Below, piece by piece: positions 10,000-19,341 of a DNA stretch of 64,000 bases. The stretch is taken from positions 434,001-498,000 of the forward strand of contig CAKMXJ010000042.1 in NCBI GenBank assembly GCA_928724745.1. Reading direction: 5' to 3'. The position numbers and the translations under genes are program-made. Position 1 is the first letter of the stretch; every line of letters starts with the position of its first letter. The stretch comes from Anthracocystis setariae (lineage: Eukaryota; Basidiomycota; Ustilaginomycetes; Ustilaginales; Ustilaginaceae). A model generated the notes under the pieces. The model saw only the letters and a program-made list of their open reading frames with translations. It ran no database searches and had not been told where the DNA came from.

Positions 10000-10062
10000 C
10001 GACACACTCACACACACGCCCACACTCTCACCCTCACTCACACACACACACACACACACCCA
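10000..10062 (+). repeat. CA-rich microsatellite in gypsy A
   Basis: CACACA/CACTCA simple repeat between the convergent 3' ends of pol and the antisense gene. The counterpart in gypsy B is the GTGTGT tract near 22070-22118. Confidence 0.85.
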
Positions 10063-10147
10063 ACACGCGGGAACTCACGGCAAACACAATTGTATTCCCG
10101 GGATCCTAATGATCCCGGACACACAACATGACACAGCTCCCGGGGGC

Positions 10148-12033
10148 CTATCGACGCCCCCGACGTGGAGGGGTGCGGGGACGGGACTCGTATACGTCCG
10201 AGTCCACCATCACCACATCCTCGTCGGAGCCCTCCCCGGACTCCCGGCTTCGGTCCTCCGCCCCCGAGCTCTCCTCGTCGCGGGACTCACCCCGGGAGTC
10301 TTCCCGGGAGCTCTCCCGACGGCGGGCACGGATCGGGGCCCGCATGTCCCGCACCACCGCCTGAGCCCGGCGGCGCTGGGCACGCCTCTCCGGTTCGGGA
10401 GAGGGAGGGCGAAGTCCGCCCACTGGGAGACGCTTCCCGCCCGTCTGGAAGCTCCCCGGGAGGCGCTTACCCCCCGTCTGAGGAGGGCGCTTTCCTCCCG
10501 TTTGGGGGCGGGAGCCACTCGCACGGGAAGTTCGTTCCCGCGTGGGCGTCCCGGGGCGCTGCCGCTTAGCACGCGCCAGCTCCGGGGTCGCAGGAGCATA
10601 CCCCGGGGAGGGAGGACCCCGGATCCGGGACGGCCCAGCCTCGGCATTGCGCCTCGGGGGCGCCGCCGCACGAGTGGGAGCGGGAGCGGGAGCAGGGACG
10701 GGGGCGGAGGCAGCGGGAGGCACTACCGGGGGCGGGGGAGGAGGCGGGACGCCAAGCTCCTGGGTGATGCCCCCGAAGGCATGGCTCACCCCCTCCACGT
10801 AGCGGAGGATGTTCTCGTCCCGGTACGACCAGGAGAGACGTCGCTCCGCCCCCACGGCAGCGGTCCGGCGAAGGACCTGCACCAACGCGGCGATCACTCC
10901 CGCCGCGTGGGATGCCGCCTCCCGGGCCCCGGCCATATGTTGGTCCCCCGGGGCATCGAAGGGACACACCTGACGCAGGGCCAGGGGAGCATCGGGGATG
11001 AGGGTGGTTTGTTTCCACCCCCGTTGACCCCGAGGGGGCCGGGAGCCCGGGACACTGCCGCCAGCACCGGACGACGCCCCAGCGGGAGACTCGGGAGCCC
11101 GGGGACGACTTCCCGCCTTGGCTTGACGCCGAGTCTCATACCGAGCACGCGCAGGGGCGTACTCGGCCACCAGGTATTCCGGGAGGTCAGCCGCGGAGAA
11201 CGATGTGAAGGGCATCCCGGGGTTAGGGCGTTGACCCCGGGCCCGGAGGACAAGATAGGCTTCCATAAGGAAGCCGCCCTCCTGGCGTCCCGTGATGTCC
11301 GGGACGCGCCCTTGCCAGTCGCAGGGGTACCCTGCGGCGTGGCAACGCTCGCACGCGGCATGCTGACCGTCCCGGGGGTCCTCCGGACCCCCGACGTCCC
11401 GGTGCGCATACCCCAGGGAGCACTGCGGGTGGGGCTTCTTTTTACTGTTGGCGCAAGACCAACAGTGCCCGTACCCCTCAGACGCGGGAGGGGTACCCCG
11501 TGCTCGAACCTCCCGGACGAGCGCCGCCAGCCGTCCGGGGTCCCCGATCGTTACGCCTGCCCCGGGAGCCGGGGTGGCCACAACCAAAGACCCGGGGGGA
11601 GCCCCGCTGGATGGGACCACCACACCGCTGGCTTCGCTGCCCGGGAGCCCGGGAGCCTGCTGCCTCTCTTCCCGGCACGAGGCCGAAGCCTGTACCGGGG
11701 ACTCGTCCACACCACTGGCACCCGGGACCAATTCGGGGCCAGCTTCCCCGCGCGGGAGCACGGGGGACTCATCCACATACAGGGAGACTACGTCTCCCTC
11801 TTGGGCCACATAGTGGCCCGACTCATCCACACCCTCCGGGGCACTCACGCCCCGGGACTCGTCCACAACGTTATTTTCGCCGGGAGCGGGGGCAGGGCCT
11901 CCCGGCATCCCAGCGTCGGAGCCACCACGCCGGGTGGAAGATCTTGTTGCTGTATCCAAACGGAGAAGCAAAAGATGTCAGTAACCGGCCTCGCTCTCGT
12001 ACCTCGGGTCCCGGAACTATACTTACTACGCAT
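10148..12033 (-). CDS. Antisense spliced gene of gypsy A: Zn2Cys6-like basic protein
   Basis: Join of 12033-12027 (ATGCGTA) and 11949-10148, 602 residues, opposite to gag-pol. The 77-nt intron has GTAAGT, an internal CTGAC branch site and ACAG, and gypsy B has the same structure. Splicing only works in the antisense direction and a TATATAAG lies about 85 bp upstream, so this is a gene with its own promoter. The protein is rich in Pro, Gly and Arg. Near residues 190-240 it has cysteines spaced C-x2-C-x10-C-x22-C-x2-C-x6-C (CWSC ... QCSLGYAHRD ... CERCHAAGYPC), resembling a fungal Zn(II)2Cys6 cluster with longer loops. Then come a conserved GRQEGGFLMEAY region, triple QTGGKR repeats, and an Ser/Arg/acidic tail ending RPRTPPRRGRR, which suggests nuclear location. 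There is no transmembrane segment and no known enzyme motif. I do not recognise the family. A DNA-binding role is inferred from the cysteine pattern. Confidence 0.75.
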
Positions 12034-12114
12034 GTTCTTGAAGATAACGTCCCGAGCTGTAGAATGTGTGGTTGTGGAAGGAGGGAAGGAACCAGGAACG
12101 GGAGCGAGGCGAGT

Positions 12115-12123
12115 CTTATATAC
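12115..12123 (-). promoter_or_regulatory. TATA box of gypsy A antisense gene
   Basis: Minus-strand TGTATATAAG, about 85 bp before the spliced ATG at 12033. The same sequence precedes the homologous gene in gypsy B (19252-19259). Confidence 0.65.
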
Positions 12124-12308
12124 AAAAGAGGAGTTAGCGCTCAGCCCGCTGCGCACGCTCCGCCGCGCACGTCCCGCCAGGCACACAAAGCGTCCGTTCC
12201 TGACTCCTTTGTTCTCAGCGCGGACCACGCGTGGTGGGTCCGGGGATCTCCCGGGTGGAACTTAAGACCCGGGAGTACCAAGTAGGCCACGAGGACGTCG
12301 GCCTTCCC

Positions 12309-12321
12309 GGGGGGGGGGTAA
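12309..12321 (+). other. Polypurine tract of gypsy A
   Basis: Ten consecutive G followed by TAA directly before the 3' LTR; the plus-strand DNA primer. Confidence 0.75.
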
Positions 12322-12681
12322 TGTTATGATTGGGATATCGGGAGAGTTAGTGATTGGGTTTAGTATCAGAGCGGGCAGGAGTGGTCCCCCCGATGACGCC
12401 CCGGATCGGGGATCGGGGGGCAGACTGCGGCATCACCCGGGGGGTATCCGGGAGGCCACATAATCCCACGTCCTAAGTCCACCACACTCACGTTAGGACG
12501 TCGATTGTATTTTAGCTTACTCACTCTAGTAGGTGGAAATATCAGACCTTCTCCCGATCTCCCGCTCACCCGCTCCGCTATCTTGGCAACGATCCCGGGA
12601 GTAACACCCGGTACCACGCCCCTGGCCTCGACACAGACGCACCGCCACGTTCCGAGGTTCTAAGACCCCAGGAGCCTAACA
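12322..12681 (+). repeat. 3' LTR of gypsy A
   Basis: 360 bp, identical by eye to 4503-4862. It is followed by TT and then the AACC target copy. Confidence 0.93.
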
Positions 12682-12687
12682 TTAACC

Positions 12688-13317
12688 ATGGTGAGTAAGC
12701 CGGCAGATATCTCCAGTTGTGGCCGGCCTCGATGATCGCCGTCTTGACTTTGACGCTGTGGTGGAATTGGACGTTGTCGAGCACCATTGTCCTGCCTGGT
12801 TCGATGTTCGGGAAGACTTCTGTGCGCAGGAAGTCTCGGAATGTGTCCGCATTGTACGCTCCCTTCTTGAACTGCTTGCCGATGAGCCCGTTCTTGTCGA
12901 TGGCGACCAGCAGCGAGTGGTTCGCACCACGGTTATACGGCCTGTTTCGCTGGACTGCTCGGGTACCAACCTCGCTCCTGCCGATCCTCCTTGTCTGCTG
13001 CAGGTGGAAGCCAGCTTCATCCAGATAGATGAAGTTCTCGATCGAGATGCCGTGCGATCGAATCTCATTGACCCAGTTCATCCTGGACTGGATCGCCGCC
13101 TCGGAGTTATGCTTATCATGTTCAATTCCAACTCGCTTGATCGTTAGATGACATTCTTCTCGAAGTGCGGCATGAAGAGCTGAACTGGAGATGCTGAGAC
13201 CGGTACGATCAAGCAGATGAGCTTGGATCTCCTCGATCGTTGCACCGGGATGGAGGTAGACAAAGCTCTTGATCACGTCGACATGCTGTTCTTGTACTCG
13301 CTTACCACGGAATGCTC
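12688..13317 (-). pseudogene. Mariner transposase, middle fragment
   Basis: About 210 residues between copia B and gypsy A. It includes the second half of the DNA-binding region (LHPGATIEEIQAHL, ISSSALHAALRE), the first catalytic D in FIYLDEAGF and the second in TMVLDNVQFHH, and it stops at PAYSPW where gypsy A entered. Joining across copia B (TSD TGCTC) and gypsy A keeps the frame, for a total of about 375 residues. It is a Tc1-like DD34E enzyme. Confidence 0.88.
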
Positions 13318-14147
13318 TGTTAGTTTCTGCGTGCGTCTAATCACTATTGCGTGGTGGGTAGACGTTCGAAGATGACTGCAAACACGCAAGGGCGCGTGTT
13401 TGCCACGTTCCTTGACTGACTTCAAGTTGTCCGAGTAGGCGCTGTAGGCTAGGAAGCTTGGTAGGTTACTACGTGAGAGACAGACACGCAAGCCTGCGTG
13501 TTGGTATGCTTGGTTGTACGTTAGGAACACACCTCGCTGGTTGATGATTCGATGGATTTCCGATTACCGCACAGTGAAATGCAACCTCTATATATACATA
13601 TGGCGTGAGCAGACGTATACGGCTAAGTGACGACCATCGTCGCTATAGCCTTACTCCAGAAGGTCCCATGACCGACGAGTGTTCGTTGCTAAACACGCAA
13701 TCCTTGCGTGTCTTTCCTCCTCGTTGGGGACATCACCGCGTGTCTCGTTTGTTGCCCTTTTCTGATTGGTTCGGCCCGACGTGGTCCGCAAATGGGGTTC
13801 ACCCTTGATTATGAGGGTTACCCATCATCGTCACGGAAGATGGCCTCCAGTGTGCCTCGAATCTGTGGTGATGGGTGAGATACCTAGGGGAGTGTTGCGG
13901 TCAAACACGCGAGCTCGCGTGTATGGTCACCAGCTTGCTCGACTGTTCGGCAGCGTTGTATTTCCAGGGTCTACCCCCTTGATATTTGGGAAATTAATTA
14001 AGTTCGTTCCTTCTTAACGTGCGCGCGCGTACCTTGTGGGTTTTTCATCTTGAGTCGTTGAACCCAAACACGCAAGCTTGCGTATTTGGTGCTGTTGAGC
14101 GAGATACTCTGAGTGCGAGATGGCTTTCGGAACACCGAGTTCCAACA
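13318..14147 (-). repeat. 3' LTR of copia B
   Basis: 830 bp, TGTTAG...TTCCAACA on the plus strand, flanked outside by TGCTC. It holds five AACACGCAA-type palindromes and TATATATACATA near 13594. It keeps CpG at all four sites where the other LTR has TpG or CpA. Confidence 0.93.
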
Positions 14148-14158
14148 GCCCCCCTCAT
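14148..14158 (-). other. Polypurine tract of copia B
   Basis: Minus-strand GATGAGGGGGGC abutting the 3' LTR. Confidence 0.65.
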
Positions 14159-14211
14159 CGAGTACTCACTCACACAGCACAGGCAAATCACATAGGGAAA
14201 GAATTGCAATA

Positions 14212-15465
14212 CTACAGGCGGGAACCAGAAGACGTACTTGATGTTTTCTTGGAGGAGCGCTTCTTTCGGCCTGACTTCTCGCGCTTCTCCAAGGTCTTAC
14301 GGACCGTACCAGCGATGCGGATGATGTTGGTAGGGTCGTAACACTTCGGCACCGGCTTGTTGAGGGACTGAGCCGTAATCGCCTCCTTTGCCGCGTCCTC
14401 GAGCTCTTCCAGTTGCTCGAGGGCCTCGTCGAGTAAGACCATCTTCTTGGTCCTAACGCCCGTGTAACCGTTACCTCGGCATAGCTTGCCAGCCACAATG
14501 CAGTGGTCGCATTGGTGGGTGGCCGGCGTTCGGGGGCGGCCCTTGTGGTTCGTGCCAACGCCATACGTGCAATGGACGTTGGCCTGGACACAAGGAGTGC
14601 ATCCTGGTGTCGAAGAGAGGAATCCTTCCTCTAGATGTTCCGAACGGGCGGGGAAGTCGGCCACCACGGCTCTGACAGACCCCGCCGGCACGACGAAGCG
14701 GTGTTGCTTGTCGAGCGACTTCTCCTCGTCCAAGGGCCCGGACCATGCTTGATGAGAGGGGAGGGGCCACTTGATGCCGCCACCCGGGACTTGAGGGCTT
14801 GAGGCCGGACGGCGAGGGAAGAGGTGAGCGTCGGCTGCCGGACGGTCAGCTGAGCTCACTCGTGATGAGCGACGGCGAATGGGGACCGGCCCGTTGTCGT
14901 CGTCGTCGTCGTTGTTGTCGTCGTGGGGGATGACTGGAGCATAATCTTCCTCCGAGTCAAAGCCTCCCAATTGGTCAGATCCGTCGCTGATCCGTAGGAA
15001 CAAAGGCCGAGGCCTAGCGACGTTGTTGGTGCTGGCCGTCGGTGGCGCAGCAGCTGTCTCGCTCGTTGGAGCGGAGACTCGAGTGACGGTACCCCTTCTT
15101 GGTACGTCCGGGGGCAGCAGATCGTGGATGGTCATGCTAGGTGTAGCAGAGGACCCGATGTTGATGGAGGGCGCACCTTCGTTGGTGGCCGCGACGGAGA
15201 GATTGGTCATGTCTTCGGCGACAGAGGACCGCGGAGATGGTGGACGTGCCACGCCCTGGTCGGCAGGCACAGGGGAGTTGGAGGAATGAGCCATGCCGTT
15301 GTTGGCAGAGGGCTCGTCGATATCCATGGCTACGTCGCCAGAGGGATTGGATGTTTCGGTTGCTGGCGTTGGCACAGCGTCGGGGATGGTGTTAGCACGA
15401 AGGCGCTTGCGAGCCTCCGTTGCTTTCTTGATGGATGCGCGTTGCTTGGCGCTAAGACGTGCCAT
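14212..15465 (-). CDS. Copia B second ORF (ORF2): Zn2Cys6-like protein
   Basis: 417 residues downstream of pol in the sense direction. The start at 15465 (MARLSAKQRASIKKATEARKR) is chosen because the copia C homologue begins the same way (MGKRLSQAKRDALAKANEARR) and upstream residues are not alike. The order is a basic N-terminal helix, a conserved AMDIDEP motif, a low-complexity acidic middle, the block WPLPSHQAWSG...RFVVPAG, and then a cysteine cluster with spacing C-x2-C-x6-C-x19-C-x2-C-x6-C (GCTPC ... HC ... QCDHC ... LCRGNGY). Last comes a helical segment (LEQLEELEDAAKEA) and a lysine/serine tail. The 2-6-loop-2-6 spacing is that of fungal Zn(II)2Cys6 DNA-binding domains apart from the long loop. 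There is no signal peptide or membrane span, so it is not an env. The function is unknown; a sequence-specific DNA-binding role is inferred. Confidence 0.8.
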   Translation of the reverse strand: MARLSAKQRASIKKATEARKRLRANTIPDAVPTPATETSNPSGDVAMDIDEPSANNGMAHSSNSPVPADQGVARPPSPRSSVAEDMTNLSVAATNEGAPSINIGSSATPSMTIHDLLPPDVPRRGTVTRVSAPTSETAAAPPTASTNNVARPRPLFLRISDGSDQLGGFDSEEDYAPVIPHDDNNDDDDDNGPVPIRRRSSRVSSADRPAADAHLFPRRPASSPQVPGGGIKWPLPSHQAWSGPLDEEKSLDKQHRFVVPAGSVRAVVADFPARSEHLEEGFLSSTPGCTPCVQANVHCTYGVGTNHKGRPRTPATHQCDHCIVAGKLCRGNGYTGVRTKKMVLLDEALEQLEELEDAAKEAITAQSLNKPVPKCYDPTNIIRIAGTVRKTLEKREKSGRKKRSSKKTSSTSSGSRL

Positions 15466-15889
15466 GTCGATGGTTGGCGACGTTGTCGTTGGTGGTGGTG
15501 GTGGAGAGAGAAAAGGATCGTGAGAGTTGAGTGAGCTACTTCGGGTGTGATGCAGCTCTCGTCTACAACCCCTTTGTGTGCGGCTGAGCGTGTGTGATTG
15601 GGTTATCTTACAACACTCAACGTTGTGTGTTGCGGATTGCGCCTCCACGCTTTGTGAAGCGGATGTGCCGATATGAAGTCCGTGGCGGTGGCGCAGAACT
15701 TGGGGATTGCGTGTAGTTAATTCCGGAAACACGCGACGTTGTGTTTTTGGTGCTGAGTTGTCAGCTTAAGATCTTTTCCGTGTTTTTTTTTTTATTTGGT
15801 TTTCTTGAAGTTTGTATGTTCTGTCGGTTCTGTTAAAGTCGAGTCGGGTCGGGCGAGTATGTACAAGGTTAACACGCAACGCTTGCGTG
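15466..15889 (-). promoter_or_regulatory. Copia B spacer between pol and ORF2
   Basis: 424 bp holding three family-specific palindromes (about 15612, 15728 and 15871) and a T-rich run (A-rich on the coding strand) at 15782-15795. It is the likely location of any promoter or processing signal for ORF2. No clear TATA is seen. Confidence 0.4.
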
Positions 15890-18687
15890 TTATTCCGCAG
15901 CGTCGTTTGCTGGAGATTTGACGTTTAGCGCTTGACGATTTGCTTGAGTCTTGTTCTTCTCCAAGGCTTTCGTTAGTATATCGGCTAGTTGGTCAGTAGT
16001 AGACACGGCTTTTACCGTCAGGACGTTGTTAGTTTGGTATTCGCGTGTGATGTGATACTTAAGCCTGAAGTGTTTGGTTCGATTGTGAAATCTTGACTCC
16101 TTTGCGAGCTCGATCGCTGCTCTGTTATCGACCATGAGTTGTGTGGGTGTCTCTACTTTGAGTCCTATCTCGGCTGCTACCCATCGTGTCCAGATGATCT
16201 CTTTGGTAGATTCGGCCATTGCTACGTACTCAGCATAAGTCGTTGAGTCTGTGACGATGGACTGAAGTTTTGAGAGCCAGCTGTATGGCATACCCGCGAC
16301 GGTGTTAACAATTCCCGAGGTTGATCGCGAAGTAGCAGTGTCCCCCGCGTGATCTGCATCGGTGAATGTTCGAAAATAACGTCCGAAGTCAACACGCAAC
16401 GTTGCGGGGTTGAGATCAGCGATGCGGGTGTAGTGCAGACCGTGGGAGGCCGTGCCCTTGAGGTATCGGAGCAAATGCTTTGCTTGCACCATGGCATTAT
16501 GGTGTGGTTGCGAAAGCTCACGACTGAGTTTCTGAACTGCATAGGCGATGTCGGGGCGTGTACAGGTTGCAATGTAAAGGACCTGGCCGACGAGACTTCT
16601 GTAGGTAGAGTGTTCGGTGGGCGAAAGGGGATCTCCTTCTTTGAGGTCGTGAGTTGGGTTGATGGGTGTATGCGTGATGTTTGCACACGCAAGGCCGTAG
16701 GTTTCCAGAAGTCGATGAATGTAACTCGTCTGTGTCAGATGAATGGTTTGTGCGGTTTGGACGACTTGGATGCCTAAGATGTAGTCCAGAAGTTCACCAC
16801 CAGTCATCTTAAAATGTCTGCGAAGTTCCTCCATAACACTTCGGGCCGAGTCTTGTGTTTTAGCGAAGATTAAGATGTCGTCGACGTATAGTGTTAGGAT
16901 GATGGGTTGCTCTTCAACACGCGACGTTGCATGTTTGAAGTAGAGGGCTGAGTCGTGCTTGCTACGTGTAAAGCCCATTTCATGTAGTGTGGAGTCGGCT
17001 TTGTGGTACCAGGTCCGACCAGCTTGCTTGAGTCCGTACAACGACTTGTTGAGTTTGCAAACCTGGCCTTGGGTGGTGCCCCGAGGGTCGTCGATTGTGG
17101 GTGGTGGCCTCATGTATAGGTCCACATCGATCTCGCCGTTCAAGTACGCGGTAGCCACGTCCATCTGATAGATGCTCCAACCCATTTGCAATGAGATGAT
17201 CATGAGGAACCGCAAGGTGGATAGTTTGATAACTGGTGCAAAGGTTTTGTTGTAGTCGATCCCGTGTTTCTGGGCGAAGCCTTGTGCCACGAGGCGAGCC
17301 TTGTACTTGTCAATTGAGCCGTCGGATTTACGTTTCACCTTGAAGACCCACCTGCTCCCAATGATGTTGGCCCCGCTAGGGGGCTTTACCAGACGCCAAG
17401 TATCGTTTTCGCTGTGAGAGTTGAGTTCTTTGTCGATAGCTTCTTTCCATAGCGGCCAGTCTGGGCGTTGATGGGCTTGCTTGATTGTTCGAGGTTCGTC
17501 GTCGAGTAATCCAACGCTGTCTGGTTCGTCAACACGCAATGTCGCGTGTTCCAACTCATCGTTGAATTCTTGAATCGCGAGGGCTTGTAGACGCGGCGAC
17601 GTCGGCGGGGAACCTAGCGGGGTTGCCAGTCCTTGTTCTCTTTCTTGTTCGGTGAGGTACGGCCACCTGCTAAAGCTGCCATCGTTCCCTTCGTCATTTC
17701 CTTGACTTGGAGCTTGCGTGAGCGGGGCAGGCTGCTGTTCCGAACTCCAGACGTTGCGTGTTGGCAAACCGAGTTGTTTTTCTGGAGATCCTTTATAGGG
17801 GAAAAACTCTTCGTCGAAAGTTGCGTGCACTTGTGTCAGGTACTTCCTTTCGACGTGATCGTACAACTTATAAGCCTTAGTTCCTGCTGCGGTCCCTAGG
17901 TAGACACATGGGACAGCTCGGTTGTCAAGTGCGGACCTCCTCTCCATCGGTATGTGGGCATATGCTGCACAGCCGAAGGTTCGTACGAGGGAGAGATCTG
18001 GCGATTTGTCGTACAAGAGCTTGATCGGGATCTTGTCGCCGTTTCCCTTCGTTGGAAGTCTGTTGTTTAAGTAAGTCGCATGAAGTAAAGCGTCGCCCCA
18101 TAGTGTGTCAGGAGCATGGGATTGTATCAACAAGCAACGTACTGTGTTGAACAACGTTCTGTTCATTCTTTCCGCAACACCATTCTGTTCGGGTGCAAAT
18201 GGGGAGGTGAACTCATGTAGGATTCCGTGAGAAGCGAGGAAGGTATCCATTTCCGTACTTGTGTACTCTCCTCCGTTGTCGGATCTGAGCTTCTTGAGTG
18301 GATATCCGGTTTGCTTTTCCATGGTCGTTTTATACTCCTGGAGGCAGCCGAACACCTCACTTTTGCGGGCAATCAGGTACACCATCGTGTGTCGAGAGAA
18401 GTCGTCGATGAATGTGACTGCGTATCTGTATCCTTGAGGGGTTTCGGTGGGGATCGGTCCTTTGACGTCTGTGTGGATTAAGCCAAGTGGGTGTTCAACA
18501 CGCGACGTTGCGTGTTTGAACGACTGCTTGTGGGACTTGGCAATCTCGCAAGTCTCGCAAAGTTGATGTTTTTTCTTTGCACTCAACGTGATTGCTGGGA
18601 CCTCTCTTGCAATTTCTTCTAGACGACGTTCTCCAGGGTGGCCGAGACGCCTGTGCCATCGATCAGGCCCTGCCTTGTGTTCTGCGG
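15890..18687 (-). CDS. Copia B gag-pol, C-terminal part (integrase, RT, RNase H; interrupted by gypsy B)
   Basis: This continues the frame of 35388-36879 after gypsy B is removed. In order it has the integrase zinc region and CETCEIAKSHKQ, the integrase core (HTDVKGPIP, RSDNGGEY, PEQNGVAERMN), the LLDDEPRTI linker, reverse transcriptase (WVFKVKRK, ATAYLNGEID, YVDDILIF), and RNase H (FTDADHAGD, STTYAEYVA, DNRAAIELAK). It ends at a TAA at 15890. About 932 codons lie here, and the joined ORF is 1429 aa with no stop or shift. The window's copia A matches it closely. As it stands, the protein cannot be made from one transcript because of the 16.7-kb insert. Confidence 0.93.
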
Positions 18688-18692
18688 CTAGT

Positions 18693-19051
18693 TGTTAAGC
18701 TCCTGGGGTCTTAGAACCTCGGAACGTGGCGGTGCGTCTGTATCGAGGCCAGGGGCGTGGTACCGGGTGTTGTTCCCGGGATCGTTGCCTAGATAGCGGA
18801 GCGGGTGAGCGGGAGATCGGGAGAAGGTCTGATATTTCCACCTACTATAGTGAGTAAGCTAAAATACAATCGACGTCTTAACGTGAGCGTGGTGGAATCA
18901 GGACGTGGGATTATGTGGTCTCCCGGATACCCCCCGGGAGATGCCGCAGTCTGCCCCGATCACCGATCCGGGTCTATATCGGGGGGAACTACCCCCGCCC
19001 ATGTTAATACTAAGACCGAACACTAACTCTCCCGATATCCCAATCGTAACA
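18693..19051 (-). repeat. 3' LTR of gypsy B
   Basis: 359 bp, TGTTA...TAACA, apparently identical to 35029-35387. It is related to but distinct from the gypsy A LTR. It carries the same self-primer word, read on the plus strand as TACAATCGAC at 18865-18874. Confidence 0.92.
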
Positions 19052-19068
19052 TTACCCCCCCCCCCCGG
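19052..19068 (-). other. Polypurine tract of gypsy B
   Basis: Twelve C on the plus strand (G run on the coding strand) abutting the 3' LTR. Confidence 0.75.
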
Positions 19069-19251
19069 GAAGGCCGACGTCCTCGTGGCCTGCTAGGTAC
19101 TCCCGGGTCTTAAGCTTCGCCCGGGAGGCTCCCGGACCCACCACGCGTGGTCCGCGCTGAAAACAAAGGGGCCAGGAACGAACGCTTTGTGTGCCTGGCG
19201 GGGCGTGCGCGGCGGAGCGTGCGCAGCGGGCTGAGCGCTAACTTCTCTTTT

Positions 19252-19259
19252 GTATATAA
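19252..19259 (+). promoter_or_regulatory. TATA box of gypsy B antisense gene
   Basis: TGTATATAAG at 19251-19260, 83 bp before the ATG at 19342, followed by a CT-rich leader as in many fungal promoters. Confidence 0.65.
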
Positions 19260-19341
19260 GACTCGCCTCGCTCCCGTTCCTGGTTCCTTCCCTTCCCCCA
19301 CAACCTCGTTCCTCGACGCCCGGAACATTATTTCCCTCAAG

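Larger units (their letters stand above)
4503..12681 (+). mobile_element. Ty3/gypsy chromovirus A, complete
   Basis: Full-length 8.2-kb element with identical 360-bp LTRs, one intact 1628-aa gag-pol ORF ending in a chromodomain, a G-rich polypurine tract before the 3' LTR, and a convergent antisense gene between pol and the 3' LTR. It sits inside the mariner transposase between the second and third catalytic residues. AACC flanks both ends (4499-4502 and 12684-12687), but two extra T bases separate the 3' LTR from its copy, so the junction is not a clean 5-bp duplication. Identical LTRs indicate recent insertion. Confidence 0.93.

Noticed and set aside
9962..12265. 767-aa open frame on the plus strand of gypsy A after pol
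   Set aside because: It is the complementary-strand shadow of the antisense gene, runs through the microsatellite and the antisense promoter, and has no conserved motif. The minus strand has the splice sites, TATA and cysteine motif.
14212..15465. ORF2 as an envelope gene
   Set aside because: Position fits env, but there is no signal peptide, membrane span or cleavage site; a basic N-terminus and zinc-cluster cysteines point to a nuclear protein.
18688..18692. 4-bp CTAG target duplication with an extra T for gypsy B
   Set aside because: A perfect 5-bp duplication CTAGT with normal LTR ends explains both sides without extra bases.
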